Positions 1-14,500 of a stretch of DNA of 64,000 bases are shown piece by piece. This stretch comes from Strix aluco (Eukaryota > Chordata > Aves > Strigiformes > Strigidae): positions 13,190,948 through 13,254,947 of the forward strand of contig NC_133948.1 in assembly GCF_031877795.1 (NCBI RefSeq). The letters run 5' to 3'. The position numbers and the translations under genes are program-made. Below the pieces are notes generated by a model, which saw only the letters and a list, made by a program, of their open reading frames with translations, was not told the origin of the DNA and ran no database searches. Numbering within the stretch: the first letter of the stretch is position 1; the number at the start of each line of letters is the position of its first letter.

Positions 1-3000
1 GCATGATGGTTCTACATGAGGTACAGCTGAGGCAAAGCTGAGTGTTTTCCTACATATCAAGATTTATGATTCATACTTGGAAAAAGATGTTGTTTTTATG
101 AGATGTAAAGGATCTTTAGGTAATGACTTACTGAGTTTTGGCTTGCACGTGCTGGCAGCGATGACCCCTCATGTACCTTCTGGAATCATGTCAAGCAGGT
201 TGGTGACATGAAGCCTTTTCTTGAAAGACTCTTGATACTTTAAACCTCTCTGTAGGTTTTTGAGGCATTTAGTGCAATGTATTAAAATGAATGATGGCAC
301 ACTGTTGTCTTCCTTGCTCTTTAAATTCTTAGAAGGAAGGGATTTGCTGCAATTCCATTAAAGTCCTTACTATGTCTCAGAAATTGCCTTTCCTATTTGT
401 CTAGGAGACTGGCAGTCCTTTCCAGTTAGCGAATCCTCTTGTGTAAACAGTGTTTGGGAAGGTTTTTATTTGGTGTGCAAAACAGAAAATGCAGTGTGCA
501 AGTGAATGTTCATTTTGAGGCAGATGTTTAAACGTTTCAGTTTTAGGTTAGTCCAGTGTGATCCGGGTTTGCAGTTGGGGTGTATGTTTGTTTCTAAATC
601 AGCTGCTGAAGACCATGGGGACTCCCTTCTCTGTTTGTATTTTGCTAATTCTTGTGTTTGCTTTGTCAGTACAAAGGTTGCTTCAGCCATATGACAATAT
701 TATATACTGAAAAAATGTAAATATCAAATGCAATTTATAGATCTGTCTGCCCAGTTTTGCTGTGATTAAAGTCTGAGGCAAAATTCTCATTGATTTTTCA
801 GTAGGGAAAAAATCAACTTCTATCTACCTACTGGTTTTTGTTTGCTTCTATAGCTTGCTTGTTCCAATTGTCTTCCGAGCAGGTATTTTATTCACCTAGG
901 AAGCTTTGTTGCAGCAATATGTTTGTGTTTTTTTTTTTTCCCCTAGCGTTTCTTGGAACAACCTACGTCTTTCTCTAAAAACAAAACAAAAAATTACCTT
1001 ATCAGTGTAATTATTAAATGTTATCAGGAAGGAGTCTAGTCAGATTATCTTGAACATAAAATGAAAGTACTGTTAGCAACGTGTTGTTAGTGTTGCTCTT
1101 AAAAACGCGTGGCAGTGGTGTTAAGCAGATATTCCTGAAATGTGCTGGTGTTGGGGGCAGGGGATGGTAAAGTCCTTTTTCAGTGAGGAGGATGAAAAGA
1201 GAGTGTGTGCTAGAATTGTCATGAGACTCTAGACAGTAAAATTCAGGTTCTTATTCTGTAGGGTGACCTTGGGCAAGACTCATGGGTTTGAGCAGAAAGC
1301 CGTGCACATTGCAGGATGCTCAGATGATGCACCAGTGGTAGCCGTTGAGATATCCAGCTGGAGGCCACTTGTGTCAATTTGTGTCTGAACAAGTGTTCTG
1401 ACTGTTTCTCTGTATTTCTGTTTATCCAGAGATGAACTTCCACAAGAACAATTTTTAATTTTTTTTTTTATTTTTAGGTTACTTATTAATCCATAAAATC
1501 CTGCCTTTTGGGTTTTTTCATTGCTTTTGAGAGAATTGCTCTTTAGCATCACTTAAGTAACTGGAAGCTTCACCAGCTCTCTGACAGGTAATAGTGTAGA
1601 AATGTTTGGGAGTTTTTGTCCTGGAAGATATGATCAGCAATATCAAAGCCAAAAAACACCCCGATTTGTTGTGATCAACTTGAAAACTATGTAGCAGCTA
1701 ATACAGTTAGAAGAACAAATTATTTCTTTAGTAAGAAGTTGAAGATGCTAGATTGTTGACCCTAACTAGAAGGATTTTAATGGTTTAAAGTGAGTTGTGA
1801 TCTGAGCATGCCTGAAGTTGTATTTATAAGGCAAATAATTGCAATAAACACAGAAAACAGATGGAAAGTGAATATACACAGAAGATGTATTACTTTAAAA
1901 CCAAATCAATGTTTGAACTGCAGTTTTAGGACTGAGAGATACCCTGACCCAAACTTGATGAGTTTCTGGGGTGCTTTCAATCAGATCTTATTTAGTGAGT
2001 AACTTGAGCTGAGGTGTCAGTTATGGATCTTTGTTTCCCACAAATCTGGAGCTAAAAGTTTGAAATAAAAATTCCTGATTTGTGCCAGCATCTGACAGGA
2101 GAGGTGACTGCAGTGTCTCTTAGCAAGCTTTTGGGAGAAGAAAATAAAAAGAGCAGAAATTTTTCTTTAGGTAGATGATTGTTATAGTAGCCATCAGTCA
2201 CATTGTCTGATGAAGGTTGGTGGAGATATGACTACTCTTAGGTTTATTTATCCTACAGGTCTCTGTTTACTAGCAGTCTCTGTTGTAGTGTAACTTGCTA
2301 GATTTGGTAACTCTTCATGTCAAGTGATTTTATTTCTGGTAGTGTAACAGCTTTTTGGAGAAACATTTTACCTATTAAGGTTCCATGGGCTTAGTTGCCT
2401 GCCTGATGCAGAAGCCTCAGATCCCAGATTAATGGGTGCCAAGGACAACCACTGAGGGTTTTTTGTCCACTTGAAATTGGTCCTTTTGCTTGCTCAGTTG
2501 CAGAGGAATTTTCCCATTCCTCGCCCAACTCAATTTGAAATGGAGAATGCAGTTAATTCATATTCCCGAAGGGCAATTAGATTCTGCTGTGAGCTTCTTA
2601 TGTCCACTGAAGTATCTAGACGTCCCATATAACAAAACCAGGATGACATTCTGTCCTCTGAAGAATCTACCTCTTAGATAACAGAAAGTAACCCACAGGT
2701 TAATTTTCCCATATAAGAAGTAATTACAATTTTAACTTGTCATTTTAGGTGGTATTTTGGAGCATTCTGAAAAATCTGAATGCCCATTTTAAAAGTCTTT
2801 TTTTCAGTGATTTGCTGCTTCTCTGGTTTTAATGGCATACTAATGTAATGGAGAGAGGGAAGATAGTCCAGGGATTGGGGTATTGCTAGCAGACCTTAGG
2901 AACCTTGTACGTTCATGTGTGCTGTTGCAGGTTTTGTGTATGACCATGGGGAATATTTGTCCTGTCTCCACCTTAATTTCATAGCTACAGTAGAGGAATA

Positions 3001-5533
3001 GTAGTTCCTCTGTACAATTGTTTCTCTTCAGTCCTCCATGGTTCAGATGGGCAAATCTTGTATAGATATTTACCACAGGACTCTTTTATTCAGCTTTATT
3101 TTGTGTACGAGGTGCTCCAGTTTCAGCCTGTAACAAAGGAGTTCCCTTTTGTGGCTGCTGGCTCCCTTCTGCTGGCTCCTGCTTGCATCGTACCGGTGCT
3201 TTCACGTGAGGCTGTGTTCGCACAAGCCCCAAGGAGCCAGGTTTATTCTGCTTGTTGGAGAGCAAGAGGCCGAGTTCAGTGTTGCTTCTAGCATTGCCCC
3301 TTGCTGGCTTGGGGGCCCCTGTGCCGGAAGACTCCAAAACACATCAATAGAAATACCAAACTAAAAAGGTGATGTTAGGAGCCAGCCTGTCTGCTTTGAG
3401 TTATCTGGGGTATCCTCAATTGTATTTCAGAGTCTTTTTTACACCTACTTGATTGGTGAGAGTACTGCAAAGATATAGAAAATGGGATTGATATTCTTCT
3501 AGTGAAGCCATGAGTCCCATTAAACTGATGCTGTTAAACTTTAAATGCCTTGTCAAGATTTTTTTGGTATGACTATTCTAGAGCCTAAGACATACTTTTC
3601 TCAGGGAAGCGTGCAAGTCTGAGAGCCCTGCCTGTCATACAAACATGCACAAGCTGAAAATCTAAGATCAGCCCAATTGCCAGTGATAGCCCTTCTGTAA
3701 CACCGCCTTCCTCTGTTAAGACAGTGTCACAAAAAGTCCAGTATAAGGATGACCAATATAGAATGAAACTGCAACTTTTTATTGCGCTCAGTAGTCTTAC
3801 CACTTCTATGGAGGACTGTCCTTTTGAACTGTTTAACTTGTTCTGTCTCCCTCGGGTGGGTATGGAGGAGCTGGTGCAGACTTGGCTCTGTGCAGGCTTG
3901 GCTGATGTGCTGTCTCCTTGCAAAGGCAAGTGCAAGGTGAGCATGGAGTGGAAGCGCTCAAAATGAAGGATTATGAGAAAAGGTATTGAGTTTAAAGCAC
4001 TTTAAATCAACATGTCGTTCAGCTCTTTATATCAGCATTTCTGTACCTGTTTGGCTTTTGCTTGAAATCATTTATAGAATCATATTGAAACAGCTGAATG
4101 TGCGTGGGTCCAGACTAGAAGCAGCTAGAAATTGAGGACAGCAGAGAGGGAAACAAGTGTCTACAGAGTGGGAAAGGAGCGTCAGTACAACAGCAGTGTC
4201 ATGGTGGAGATGCTACTCCATATCAGCTGGTTTCTCACCATAGGGCTTTCTGACCTTGCTGGTGTCTGGCATGACAGGGTGGCAAAGCTGCTTCTGCCCA
4301 CCTGCAGGCACCTGGTGCACGGAGGCAGCCGTTCTCTGCAAGGGTGGGCGTCTTTTATTTGCCTTTTGGCATAGGCGCTTGCAGCCTTTCTTTTGCACCC
4401 CTGACAGTTGGAAACTTGATTTAATTCGGGAACAATCTCAGTTTTCCTTCAAGTTTTTTAGGAGCTGGAGCTCGAGGATGTGAGCCATGAAACTGTGGTA
4501 GATGGCAGCGTGGCAGATGTGCCAACGCTGGCTACCATGGCTGCTGCCCCGTGGAGCCCGCGCCGCTGGGCAAGCTGCGGGGGGAGGCAGCGGGACGCGC
4601 CTGGTGTCCAGAGGCGCTGTCCTGAAGGCGTATCCTGCAGGTGTGCTGGCTTTTGGCAGGCACCATCTCAATTAGCAAGATTGCGGTGGTGTTTTTTGTT
4701 GGCCTTTCTGATGAGGGTCTCTCCTCTATACGCTTGACGAGAGCTTTGTTCCGTTGCAAAACTTGCGCGCGCCGTTTTGCAGATGCACAGCCGCTCCTCG
4801 CGAAGCCTTGCCAGTGAGCAAGAGGGAGGTTGCACTGGGAACCATTCGTGCTAAAACCTGTGAGCTGTTGCTTTAAAAGGGAAAAAAAAAAAAAAAAATC
4901 CTTTGTGGGCTGCGGAGAGAAAGTGCTAGAACTGTGCAGGATCATGACTGGAAAGCAGGATCCCTGAGTGGTCACGGAAGCTTTCCTGGTCCTCTCCAGC
5001 CTGCCATGGTTTTAGCCAGGATGCTCGTCCTCCACAGCAGATAGCAAACAAGAGACAAAGAAACCTTGTTGAGGACGAACCACTCGACAAAGGGAATGAG
5101 GCAAAATGTTGCTCTTGTGTTAAAAGGGAACAGCATCTTCTTTGCTGGACATGGAAATCACATTTTTAACGGGATTGCTCGGTTGCAGTGCTTGAACCCG
5201 ACCTTTCTGAGGAGTCCGATTGCTCTGCATCGCTTTATGCTTTTGAGTCTTTTTTTTCTTTGCACATATGTAATACTGGAGGTTTAAAAAAAAAAAAAAA
5301 AAACCCAGCCAGGGATTCAGAAGGCATCCCGCTAGCGATCAGCTGACACGCCGAACCCAAGCCTGCAATGTGTTGCTTATTCATTTTGTACCGTGGGAGC
5401 TGCCGGGGCTAGCAGAGAGCTGAACTATGCCTCTCAAACAGCGGCGCTTGTGCAGACAGAGGGGTGAGAGAGAGGCAGCCGCCGCGGGAAGAGCACAGCC
5501 GGACTTTCTCCTTGTTTTTATCCATTTCTGCAG
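1..5533 (+). other. TAOK3: TAOK3 intron (5' part cut by window edge)
   Basis: No exon of TAOK3 or of any other gene is recognisable here. The next exon in the window starts at codon Asp-His-Val, and the preceding human TAOK3 segment (acidic/Ser-rich, just after the kinase domain) was looked for and not seen. The stretch is AT-rich with poly-A/poly-T runs (for example near 930-940, 4870-4888 and 5285-5302) and no clear transposon. Reading as intron is inferred from the downstream exons. Confidence 0.75.
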
Positions 5534-8500
5534 GATCATGTATTTATAAGGGATGAGGTGGGCCACAGGGATCGCAGGCCTGAGGTGCGGCCTACCCAGT
5601 CAGTGCAGAATCAGGCCCTCCACTACCGGAACCGAGAGCGCTTTGCCACAATCAAATCAGCATCTTTGGTAAGCAGCCACCCCACCCCACCCCACCTCCT
5701 CTCATCCCCTCTCCCTCTGCAAAGGGGTCAGGAAATTTTTTTCTCTCCTGATTATTTTTTGTTGTTGTTGGCATAGCAACTAGATATTGCACTGAAAGAT
5801 ATTTTAGCTCTGTGTGTGAGATGTAAAATGTAGAATATACTTAATTTCTCTGTGTATTTCCAGTATGTGTGAGAGAAACCACCTTCCTGGGTGAAGTTAG
5901 TATCATCTCAGATTTATCCCCCCCCCCCCCCCCTTTTCCACCTCTCTTTTTTGTTAATATGTTTATTTGCATGTGCATAATGTATATGTGCTTGTGTGAA
6001 ATATGTTTAAATGCTGTGAAGATGCAGATGGGTTTTGAAACAATAAGATTGCTGCTTCCCAGCTGAGCTGCTGGCTGTTTTTTCATTCATTCATTTATTT
6101 CAAGCAACTGTACTGTGACTGCATTTTTCAGCTTGATCCCTAGGAAGGATTGCTGGGTTGCGATAACAGAGAGGGCTTACAGCGGGCTGTGGGCTTACAA
6201 AGAGGAGGGGGATGGGATGAATCCATCAAGATTTGTACTATTGCAAATGTGATTGCTGTGGATGCCTTTGTAGTAGGGAAAGGGGTGTGTGCCAGAAGAG
6301 TTAGTTGTCGTGCCGCCTCCCCCACCTTGCATCCGCACGGGCTGCAGTCGGTAGCAACCGTTTTGAGGGAAAGGAGTGAAAAATGGCCTTTTAAAGCTAA
6401 AATAAATGTAATCTCAAATATTTCAGCCTGATGGTATTAGAGGTCAGATGGACAGGGAGCGTTGGAAAGTAACCACTGTTTGGCCATGGCACTTGCTCAG
6501 TGCTATGACATCATCCTAGACCAACCCCGAAATTACACCAGTGAGCCCTCCCCTTCTTGTTTCACCCTGCCTGAACGGCGGGGGTTTTTCCTTCTATACC
6601 ACCATTTCTTCATCCCCCGAATCGTTTCCCATTTCTACATGCACAAGACAGAGCGTGTGTGCGTGTGTGACCACAGCTAAAGGTTGTGAGTGGAGGGAAA
6701 AAGCAGCAGCAGTGCCAGTAGCCAAATCGTTCAGTGTGGTGGTTGCTGCTGCTGTTAAATTCTAAAATGATGCTGTGGCAGTCAGACTTCTGGCCAGATG
6801 CTCCATGGGCTGACATTTGAGGGGAGCATCCAAGTTCCATCTTTTCCAGGTGTACTTCTGGGTAGCCGTACCCTGAGTGCACCCCAGGCTGGTGTCCTCT
6901 GCTCCCCCTTCCCTCCCCCCCCAATTTAAAGAGTGACCTAGAAATGTGTGCATTAGAGGACTTCATGCAACACACCTGACACAGGCAGGATCTCTGGTCT
7001 CCTGGAGACCCTCTGCCTTGTGAATTTTTCTCTTTTCTATGTGTGTGTGTATGCACCCAGTATAGTGCCAACACTATTGCCTGCGCTGAGCAAATAAAAG
7101 TAGGATCCAGTTAGGTCAGCTGGAGGGAAGAAATGGTGAATGACTTGAGTATTGTACTCCAAACTTATATCCAATTTGACTGATAAATAGATATGTGTGT
7201 TAAATATATTCATGTGCTTTTACTCTCTGTGGAAAGCTGCTGCACCTTCTGTTCTGCCTTCAGCAGCAGAGCCCATAACTCCTATCTTCCTTCAATATGT
7301 CATCCCTGGACTACTTGGGTGGCTTGAAGGTATTGCATGGCAACGCCCCCTTGAGAGCTGATGAAAGATGTTGGTATGAAGGTATGGACCGTGAGGTCTT
7401 CCCAGACCTTTAAGCTCTGGGGAAGACAGCTAATGTCCCAAGGTCACTCCTAAATCCCAGGGCAGCCTCCTGTGGGGCTGGGACTGTGTCTACTTTAATT
7501 CCTTAGTCACTTGGATTTGCTAAATCTCTCTGCTTCAGTGACCAAATGATGATAAAGATAAAATGAATACTGGGTGGGGAAAATGGTAGGCTTTTTGGAG
7601 AACTTCTCTTTTTTTTTTTTTTTTTGATTTTCTGTGAAACATGCTCTGATACGGAGCGTATCTGGACTCATGCTGGGAGGGCTTAGGGTGCACACTGAAG
7701 GTGTGCAGTACATGCACAGCATAGTGTCTTTTTGGGGAGAGGCAAGTCCCACCTGTCACCTTACTATCTTAGCCAGCAGGCCTTTGGAAAAGCACATGGT
7801 AGTATATCTCATGCAAAAGCTTTGTTGTCCCCATCAGATGCACACGTATCCTCTTCCCAGTGTAGAGGGAAGTTCCCAAAGCACCACCTTGGTACTACAG
7901 GAGGTGTTAGTGTGTCCTTAGGTTCTGAGGTTGTGTGGTGGGCGAGAAGCTTCCCTGTGTTTAAAACAGAAATATTTATTTCATTTCCGTTAACCTTGTG
8001 ATGGGCTTTCCTTTTAATAATCTTTCATTCCCACCTCTTCATGTTCCAAAATGGAAATCTAGGAAAAAAAAAAAAAAAAACTGAGTTGAAACCTATTGCA
8101 GAGAACATGAAGAATGCCAGCGTACGTGCTGGGTTTGAAGTGCCAGCGTGGCTGTCAGCACACTTTTTTATCACTATGCATTCGATCACCGCTCGGTGGC
8201 TAGATGATGTCAGTGGGTAGTGGTGCTGAATGCTGCTGCTCTTCTGGCCAAGGGAAAACTTCCCTCATGCCTGCTGCCTTGTCTCCTGCTTAAATATCTG
8301 TGTGGAGGGCAAGGTCAGCCGGGTAGCTGATAGGGGAAGAATGACCTGAACATGTCTGGAATTTATAGTGTGAAACCAGAAATTCAGACCTTATTCATCT
8401 CTCCGTGTTAATTTACTCTTTCAACGGCATCTTGAAAAAATCAATCCTGTGTGAATTGGGTGCTTGAGATCCCACAGTGTTAAAAACGAAGGAAACCAGC

Positions 8501-11500
8501 ATGCTGTGGTGGTTCCCTACATCATTGCTGCTGACCATCAGTTGGTTTCTCAGCAGCTGGGTACCGCTTCCTGGGCACAGAAAGGTTATGCAGTTGAGAG
8601 CATCAGGTGGCCCATATTGCAGAGGATCAGAAAATGGGAGTTTTGACCCCAAATTCAATAATACAGGATGATGTTTGGGTATAAAAACTTCTGCTTGTGG
8701 GATTTGCTGAACACCACCCCCCAATATGAGAGCAGGGCAGCGCTGTAGAAGAAAAGCACTGAGTCTGGGGGCCGGGGGGCTGTGCATGTTGCTTCACAGC
8801 TGTTCCTGCTGGTGGAGTCCAGGGTCTTGAGCCCTCAAGTCCTTGTTATTCACCGTTATATCAGGATATTGCAGATGGAAGAAAGACTGGCATTTCTAAA
8901 TGGATGCTCTCAACTTGGAAGTTGGATCTCTTTCCAAAAACAAGCTCAAGTAGTTTCAGTGAGTGCAGAGGTCACAGGAGAACTACATTAGACAGCTCTT
9001 CACTCCAGATGTCCCAGTGATTTTAAGCAGATTCCCCTGCCCTGTTGCTTTGCAAAAGCATCACGTGAACAAGAACGAAACTGGACGGACTTTCAGATAA
9101 CCTAGTGAAATGGGCTATCCACAAAGAAACAGGCTGTGAATATACCTTTTCAGTCTTTCAGTGATGCTTTGCTATTACTCGGGTTTAAAAAGATCATGAA
9201 TAAATGAGCAAATGTGGTTAAAAAAGCTGAAGGAGCTTACCTTTGGTCATAACCCAAGCAACAGTTTCAATAGTCGCTCTTTCCTGGACCACTTTTCTCT
9301 TTGGTCATTGTGTAGACCAATAGCGCACACACACCCCCCCGCTTTTTTTTTTAATGACATTCTTGTGGCAACAGTAACCATCACTCACTTGGAACAGTGG
9401 CGGAAAATACGCTGCGTATTTCTGCTGTTGCGGTGGAAGTAACTATCTGAAATGGAGATCAGGTACCTACTACATCTCTGTATTATTTTGCAGACTATCA
9501 GTGACCCATAAATTAAAAGTTATAACTAGAAATCTAAGCCTCGAAGCTCAGAAAGATGTTGTTTAAAAAGAAGGGTAAAGGTTCTGCATGTTGATAAGAT
9601 TACACCTATCAACATTTCCAAGTGAAAGATGTTTTTTAAATATGTGCAAAGATGCATCAGTCTGCATTTCTAGATGTCTTTCATGCCTGACTCCTTAACT
9701 CCCCACTGCCTCATGCATTTCCTTGCTAGCTGCTTTTACAGTTTTTTCAAATGAAATAATCTAATAGTTAACATTTCATAGAAAGATCAGACAGTGTGGA
9801 CTCTATCGAAGACCTTGGCATTCTCTTTGAAATCCAAATGCCAGCAAAAGAATTATGTGATCTCATCCAGGGTCTGCAAAGCCAAATGTCTAGGTACGTG
9901 TGAGCAGGCTTCTCTGGATGTGGCCATTAAAATGACACCAGGGCAGTCTGACTGCAAAACCAGGTACATTTACATGATGGCTGTTTCCTTGCACCCTCTT
10001 CTGCTGGAGCAATGACATTGTATTCCAGATGGTTGAGTTTCTCCTAATGGGCTCATCTGGCTGCTGCCTTTATAGATCTTTGCTCTAAAAATACTGAAGT
10101 TGTTCGTTCTTATCTCAAAGTTCCTCTCTTGCTCTGAGAGACTACTGGCAGTGTCCTGCTCGGTACTCTGCTTCGTCCACCAAAGAGGAGCTCAGTATTT
10201 CGTTTGGTTATCAAGAGGTGAGAATAACTGTCCTTTAGGAGTCTTTTCAGTATCTTGGTTAAACAGTGTAGAAAAAGGAACTCTAAAGAGCTGCTGGTTT
10301 GGAGAAGTAGTTGTGAGCCCAACTTTCTTACGTAAAGCAAAAATCTTGGAGGGGTGAAACAGAGAAAGTTTGAATTTTATGGCAAGTGAACTGCCTGTGG
10401 GAGTAGGTTGGAAAAGACATCTCTCTTCTCAGTTCTGTGTGTGCCAAAGTTACAGAGAGATAAGAAACTGAGAAAATGTCATACCTTAATAAAAGCTGTT
10501 CTGTTTTATACAGGTTTTTGGTTCTGCTGATGACTTGCTTGATTATTGCATGCTGTAGATAGAGCTTCAGGAAACTGCAGTTTTCTGCTTTAAAGGATCG
10601 TGACATTTTCTGGTTATGTGGGGAACAAATTCTGCGATGAGCAATTCAGTTGTCATCTTTCTTCCCATCATAATCTATGGGATTATTCTTGTGAAATACT
10701 TTGTGAAGTTCCAAGTGCCTTTGTCTAAGAACACCAGAAAGGTGATTACTGGAACTTCCCCAAATTTTCTTTTTAAAATGGTTGCTCAAGCTGTTCATTC
10801 ATTAGGGGCTTAATCTTTAAAACCGTAATCCTTTATTCATTCATGTGTTGACATGCTTAGTCTAAAGTACTTCTCTGGTACTGAACTGGTCATATTCAGT
10901 AACTAATGTTTATTTCTTCCAATTTCATCCATGCCCTGAGATCACCGTTTGGACACCTTGTCTTCGAAGATGGAGTTCTAAAGAGTGTTGATCTTGATCA
11001 GAGATTATGGTGATAAACTAGGTCTTTAGCACAAGAGTGCTGAATGCAGACATTAAATCTACGAGATGTCCATCAAGTCTACTGTTCTCCTCTCTTGTCT
11101 TCAGGAATGAAATGCTTCTTTTGTTTTTCTCTGACTTTTTAATGTCTCATCTTCTGCTGTGACTGGAAGCCTTTATCAGCTAGTGTTATAATTAGTAATT
11201 GTAACCTATTGTTGGGGATAAATATCTCAGACCTACTGTGAAGTCATTCAGAGATGGAGTTCTTGTCATGATAGGGGCAAGCTGAGCAAAATTGGAAATG
11301 GGGTGTGCAGGAGCAGAAAAAAAAAAAAAGGATAAAAGTTTAATGATTTTTGCTGTAAACAAGTGCACTTTCTAAATCTCATTAGAGATTAGACTGAAGG
11401 GGAGACTAGCAAAGTTGCTAGAGGATTCTTAGATCCATTTTTTTCTTATGCTCTTGCTATTTGCTTTGTTCTGCCAACTTCTTGGAACGGAGTGTGCTGT

Positions 11501-14500
11501 GCAGAACGTCCCACTGCTCACAAAAAGGCTGGGCCTCAAAAATAGCACATGCAGGAAGAACTTGTACTGCTGCGTGGTAGTTACCGTATCTCCTTGTCTC
11601 CTCAAGTCCCTGACCAAGTCTGTTCTCTCCAAGTCGTATGTCATTTAACATAGTAAATGGCATGTGTGAAATGTTGGGGGTTTGCCTGTCTTACCTGACA
11701 TCTGTCTCTTACAATCAACTTGGATGACTTCTCAGAGGAACTTTCATTACCTGGAAGCTTCTGTCAGAGATCTTATTCTTGCTAAACTTGACTGAAACCT
11801 GCAAGTTCCTACAAATGCTTACCAACTTCTGCAAAGTATGGCTGTCTTTTTTTTTTTTTAAAGTGTAACAAAGAATATTTTAAAAAAAGCTTTTTGAACT
11901 ATAGCAATACACAGGGGGGCTAACGCTCTGTGTTTCTGTAGTCATTTCTACAATGTCACATATTGCTGGTATCTGTCTTAGATCTGTTTCACTACCTAGT
12001 CTCAAGCATTCGACGGCTGCTGTGTTATAAGTATATATCTCATCCAGTCACCTTCAAAATAACATCCCAAAATTTCTTGTACAAGGAAGATGTGATTTAT
12101 GCATCATCACTTACCTCGTAGTTGATGTTTGACTTCACTGATGTGGTGAACCCATTATCATCACTTCCTGGTAATGGAGTCTGACACAGCACTGTAGTCG
12201 GGCTAGTTCTTTGCTTTCTTTGCGATCAGATGTTTCCCTTTCTCTCTGGGATTGCCTTTGGAAGGGATGAGGGGAAGACAGAGGCTGTCCACCTCAGTAG
12301 CTTCATCCTTTCATGTCGTGTTTCTATTCTGGGACTCTGACTATAATTTTCTTGGTTGGTAAGTATTTACTGTAAATAATTGTTAATCTGTTTCAAGGTG
12401 AAGGCTTTGGGAGGCTCTTCCTAACCTCCTCTTCACACTCCTCCCAAGTGTTGGTAGTCATTTGAGCTGAGACAGGTGGCAGCATGCTGTCTGCCTTGGG
12501 TGACACATCAGTTGTGGTGTTAAACTTGCTTGTTGATTTTGAATCTCTTACTTGATCACTGCTTCCTATCAGCTACTAGTCCTGAAGCCCAGGGCTGCCA
12601 GCAAGTGGGCTTGGTTTGCTGCTCAGTAAAGCAGCTGCTCTTCTTCTGTTGAACTTGAGCCTTCTCAGGTCTGTAGGTGCATCCCATCCTACATCTGAAC
12701 TTACTTTGAAGATCTCTGAAAAATAGCCTTCGAATGACAGCAGTACTGTAGTAGGTGCCAGTTCTTTCTCTTGGCTGCTATGGAGAAATTCATCAGGAAG
12801 GCTGGGCTCTTGCAGACTGCAGGAAGTTGGTTCATAAAGCTTCAGTAATCACCTTCAAAGGGCTGAGCTCTTTGCTTTATACTTGTTAAGTGTGAAAGGA
12901 GAGGTCCCCTCGTACAGAACCAGGAACTGCCACTCTACGCATATACTAACGGCTCCAGCTTTTGGCTCCCAGAGCTGTCATGTAAAAGATCAGCAGATCT
13001 TTACATGTGCAGTTCCTGAGACTGTATTTAAAAAAAAAAAAAAAAAAAATCAGTCTTGGACAGTTTTCTTCTTTTGAAATGGAAGCATTACCATTTGCAT
13101 TTTCTTCTGAAAATTTTTGGCACAACGTACAAGGGTTTGTTCTTCCTTTCACATGGATACACTTGGGCATGGAAATGAATGTGGAACTTGTGAGTTTGTT
13201 TCAGCTGAGCAGGGTTTAGAATCAGCTTAGACCATCTGATCAATCTTGTTAAGTGCACACAGTTCCAGAACAGTGTTCCCTTGTTAGAAAACTTTCATTT
13301 TCAGTAGGGAATGAGCTCAGTCTGCCATCCTCTTGAATTTTAAGAATAAATTTTGAAGGAGGCTACTCATTGCAGGAAATAGGTATTGAGGGACTGAATT
13401 GGAACTGTGGTGACTTGAGGAGGAAGAAGAGAGTAGGAGGGTTGAGAAGGTTTCTTAAAATGGGTGCCATCTTGTAAGTCCACGTCACCCTCAGGATTTG
13501 AGTCCTGTGTCTGAAGAAGGTTGTCCAGCAGCCACCTTTGTTTCCAGATCTCCTCTACTGTTTCCTGGAGTCATTAGTAGCCTTGTATTTCCTTTATTCG
13601 TAACATGGCATTTTCTGTTGTTTTACTGAAAACACACGTAAAAATCTCAGGAAAAGATGCAGGTAAAAATTAGGAGAGAGAAACCTTACGGCCTCATTTG
13701 TGGTATTAAACAGCAGCACCCTCTGAAACCTGGAACAGCATTCCTTGAAAGTTGATTTTTAAGAGTACAGCAAAGCAGGGTCTGGTTTACAGGTAAGCAG
13801 CTAATATGGAGCTTGTGTGTGAAGAAGGCCACGTAGCACTTCTCCTTTTCTTGACATCAGGTTACAAGACAGATCCATGAGCATGAGCAGGAGAACGAGT
13901 TGCGGGAACAGATGTCAGGATATAAGCGGATGCGGCGCCAGCACCAGAAGCAGCTGATCGCCCTGGAAAACAAGTTGAAGGCCGAGATGGACGAGCACCG
14001 CCTCAAGCTGCAGAAGGAGGTGGAGACACATGCCAACAACTCGTCCATTGAGCTGGAGAAGCTGGCCAAGAAGCAGGTGGCTGTGATGGAGAAAGAGGTG
14101 AGTAGAGTTAAAGGCTCCTGCTTAAAACCCATGTTCTGAAGTGCACTGTATGGTCACTGTCTGGAGCGGCCCTGGCCAGTTTTGTGAAATAGCTTCACAG
14201 CTACAGGTCAACCTTCTGGGTGATGGGCATTCCATTGGCATCAACCGATACTGTAGCTAGTGACAGCTGGCTAAGAGAGACCAATAAACTCTGGGGAGAC
14301 CTTGGAGGGCAATTCTGCCTCATGGCTGAGGGAATGACAAAGCTTGCTGCTGTTACTCAGTCTCTTTAAAAGTCAGCGTGTTAATCCGTGTGGTAAATTA
14401 GTGAGTGGGCTGTTACCCTCTGGGGTGGTTTTGGTGGAGAGGTAAGAAGCATGAGGAAACTCTTAAATGTATGTGGGCATTATGGGGTTTTTGTGCAAGC

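Noticed and set aside
4461-4737. Possible exon ELELEDVSHETVVDGSVADV after a TTTTTTAG acceptor
   Set aside because: It does not match the known TAOK3 segment before DHVFIRDE, has no good donor, and turns into GC-rich nonsense.
10616-10813. Hydrophobic frame [19 protein letters not shown] in a TAOK3 intron
   Set aside because: It has no homologue I recognise, no splice context and AT-rich composition. A chance membrane-like frame.
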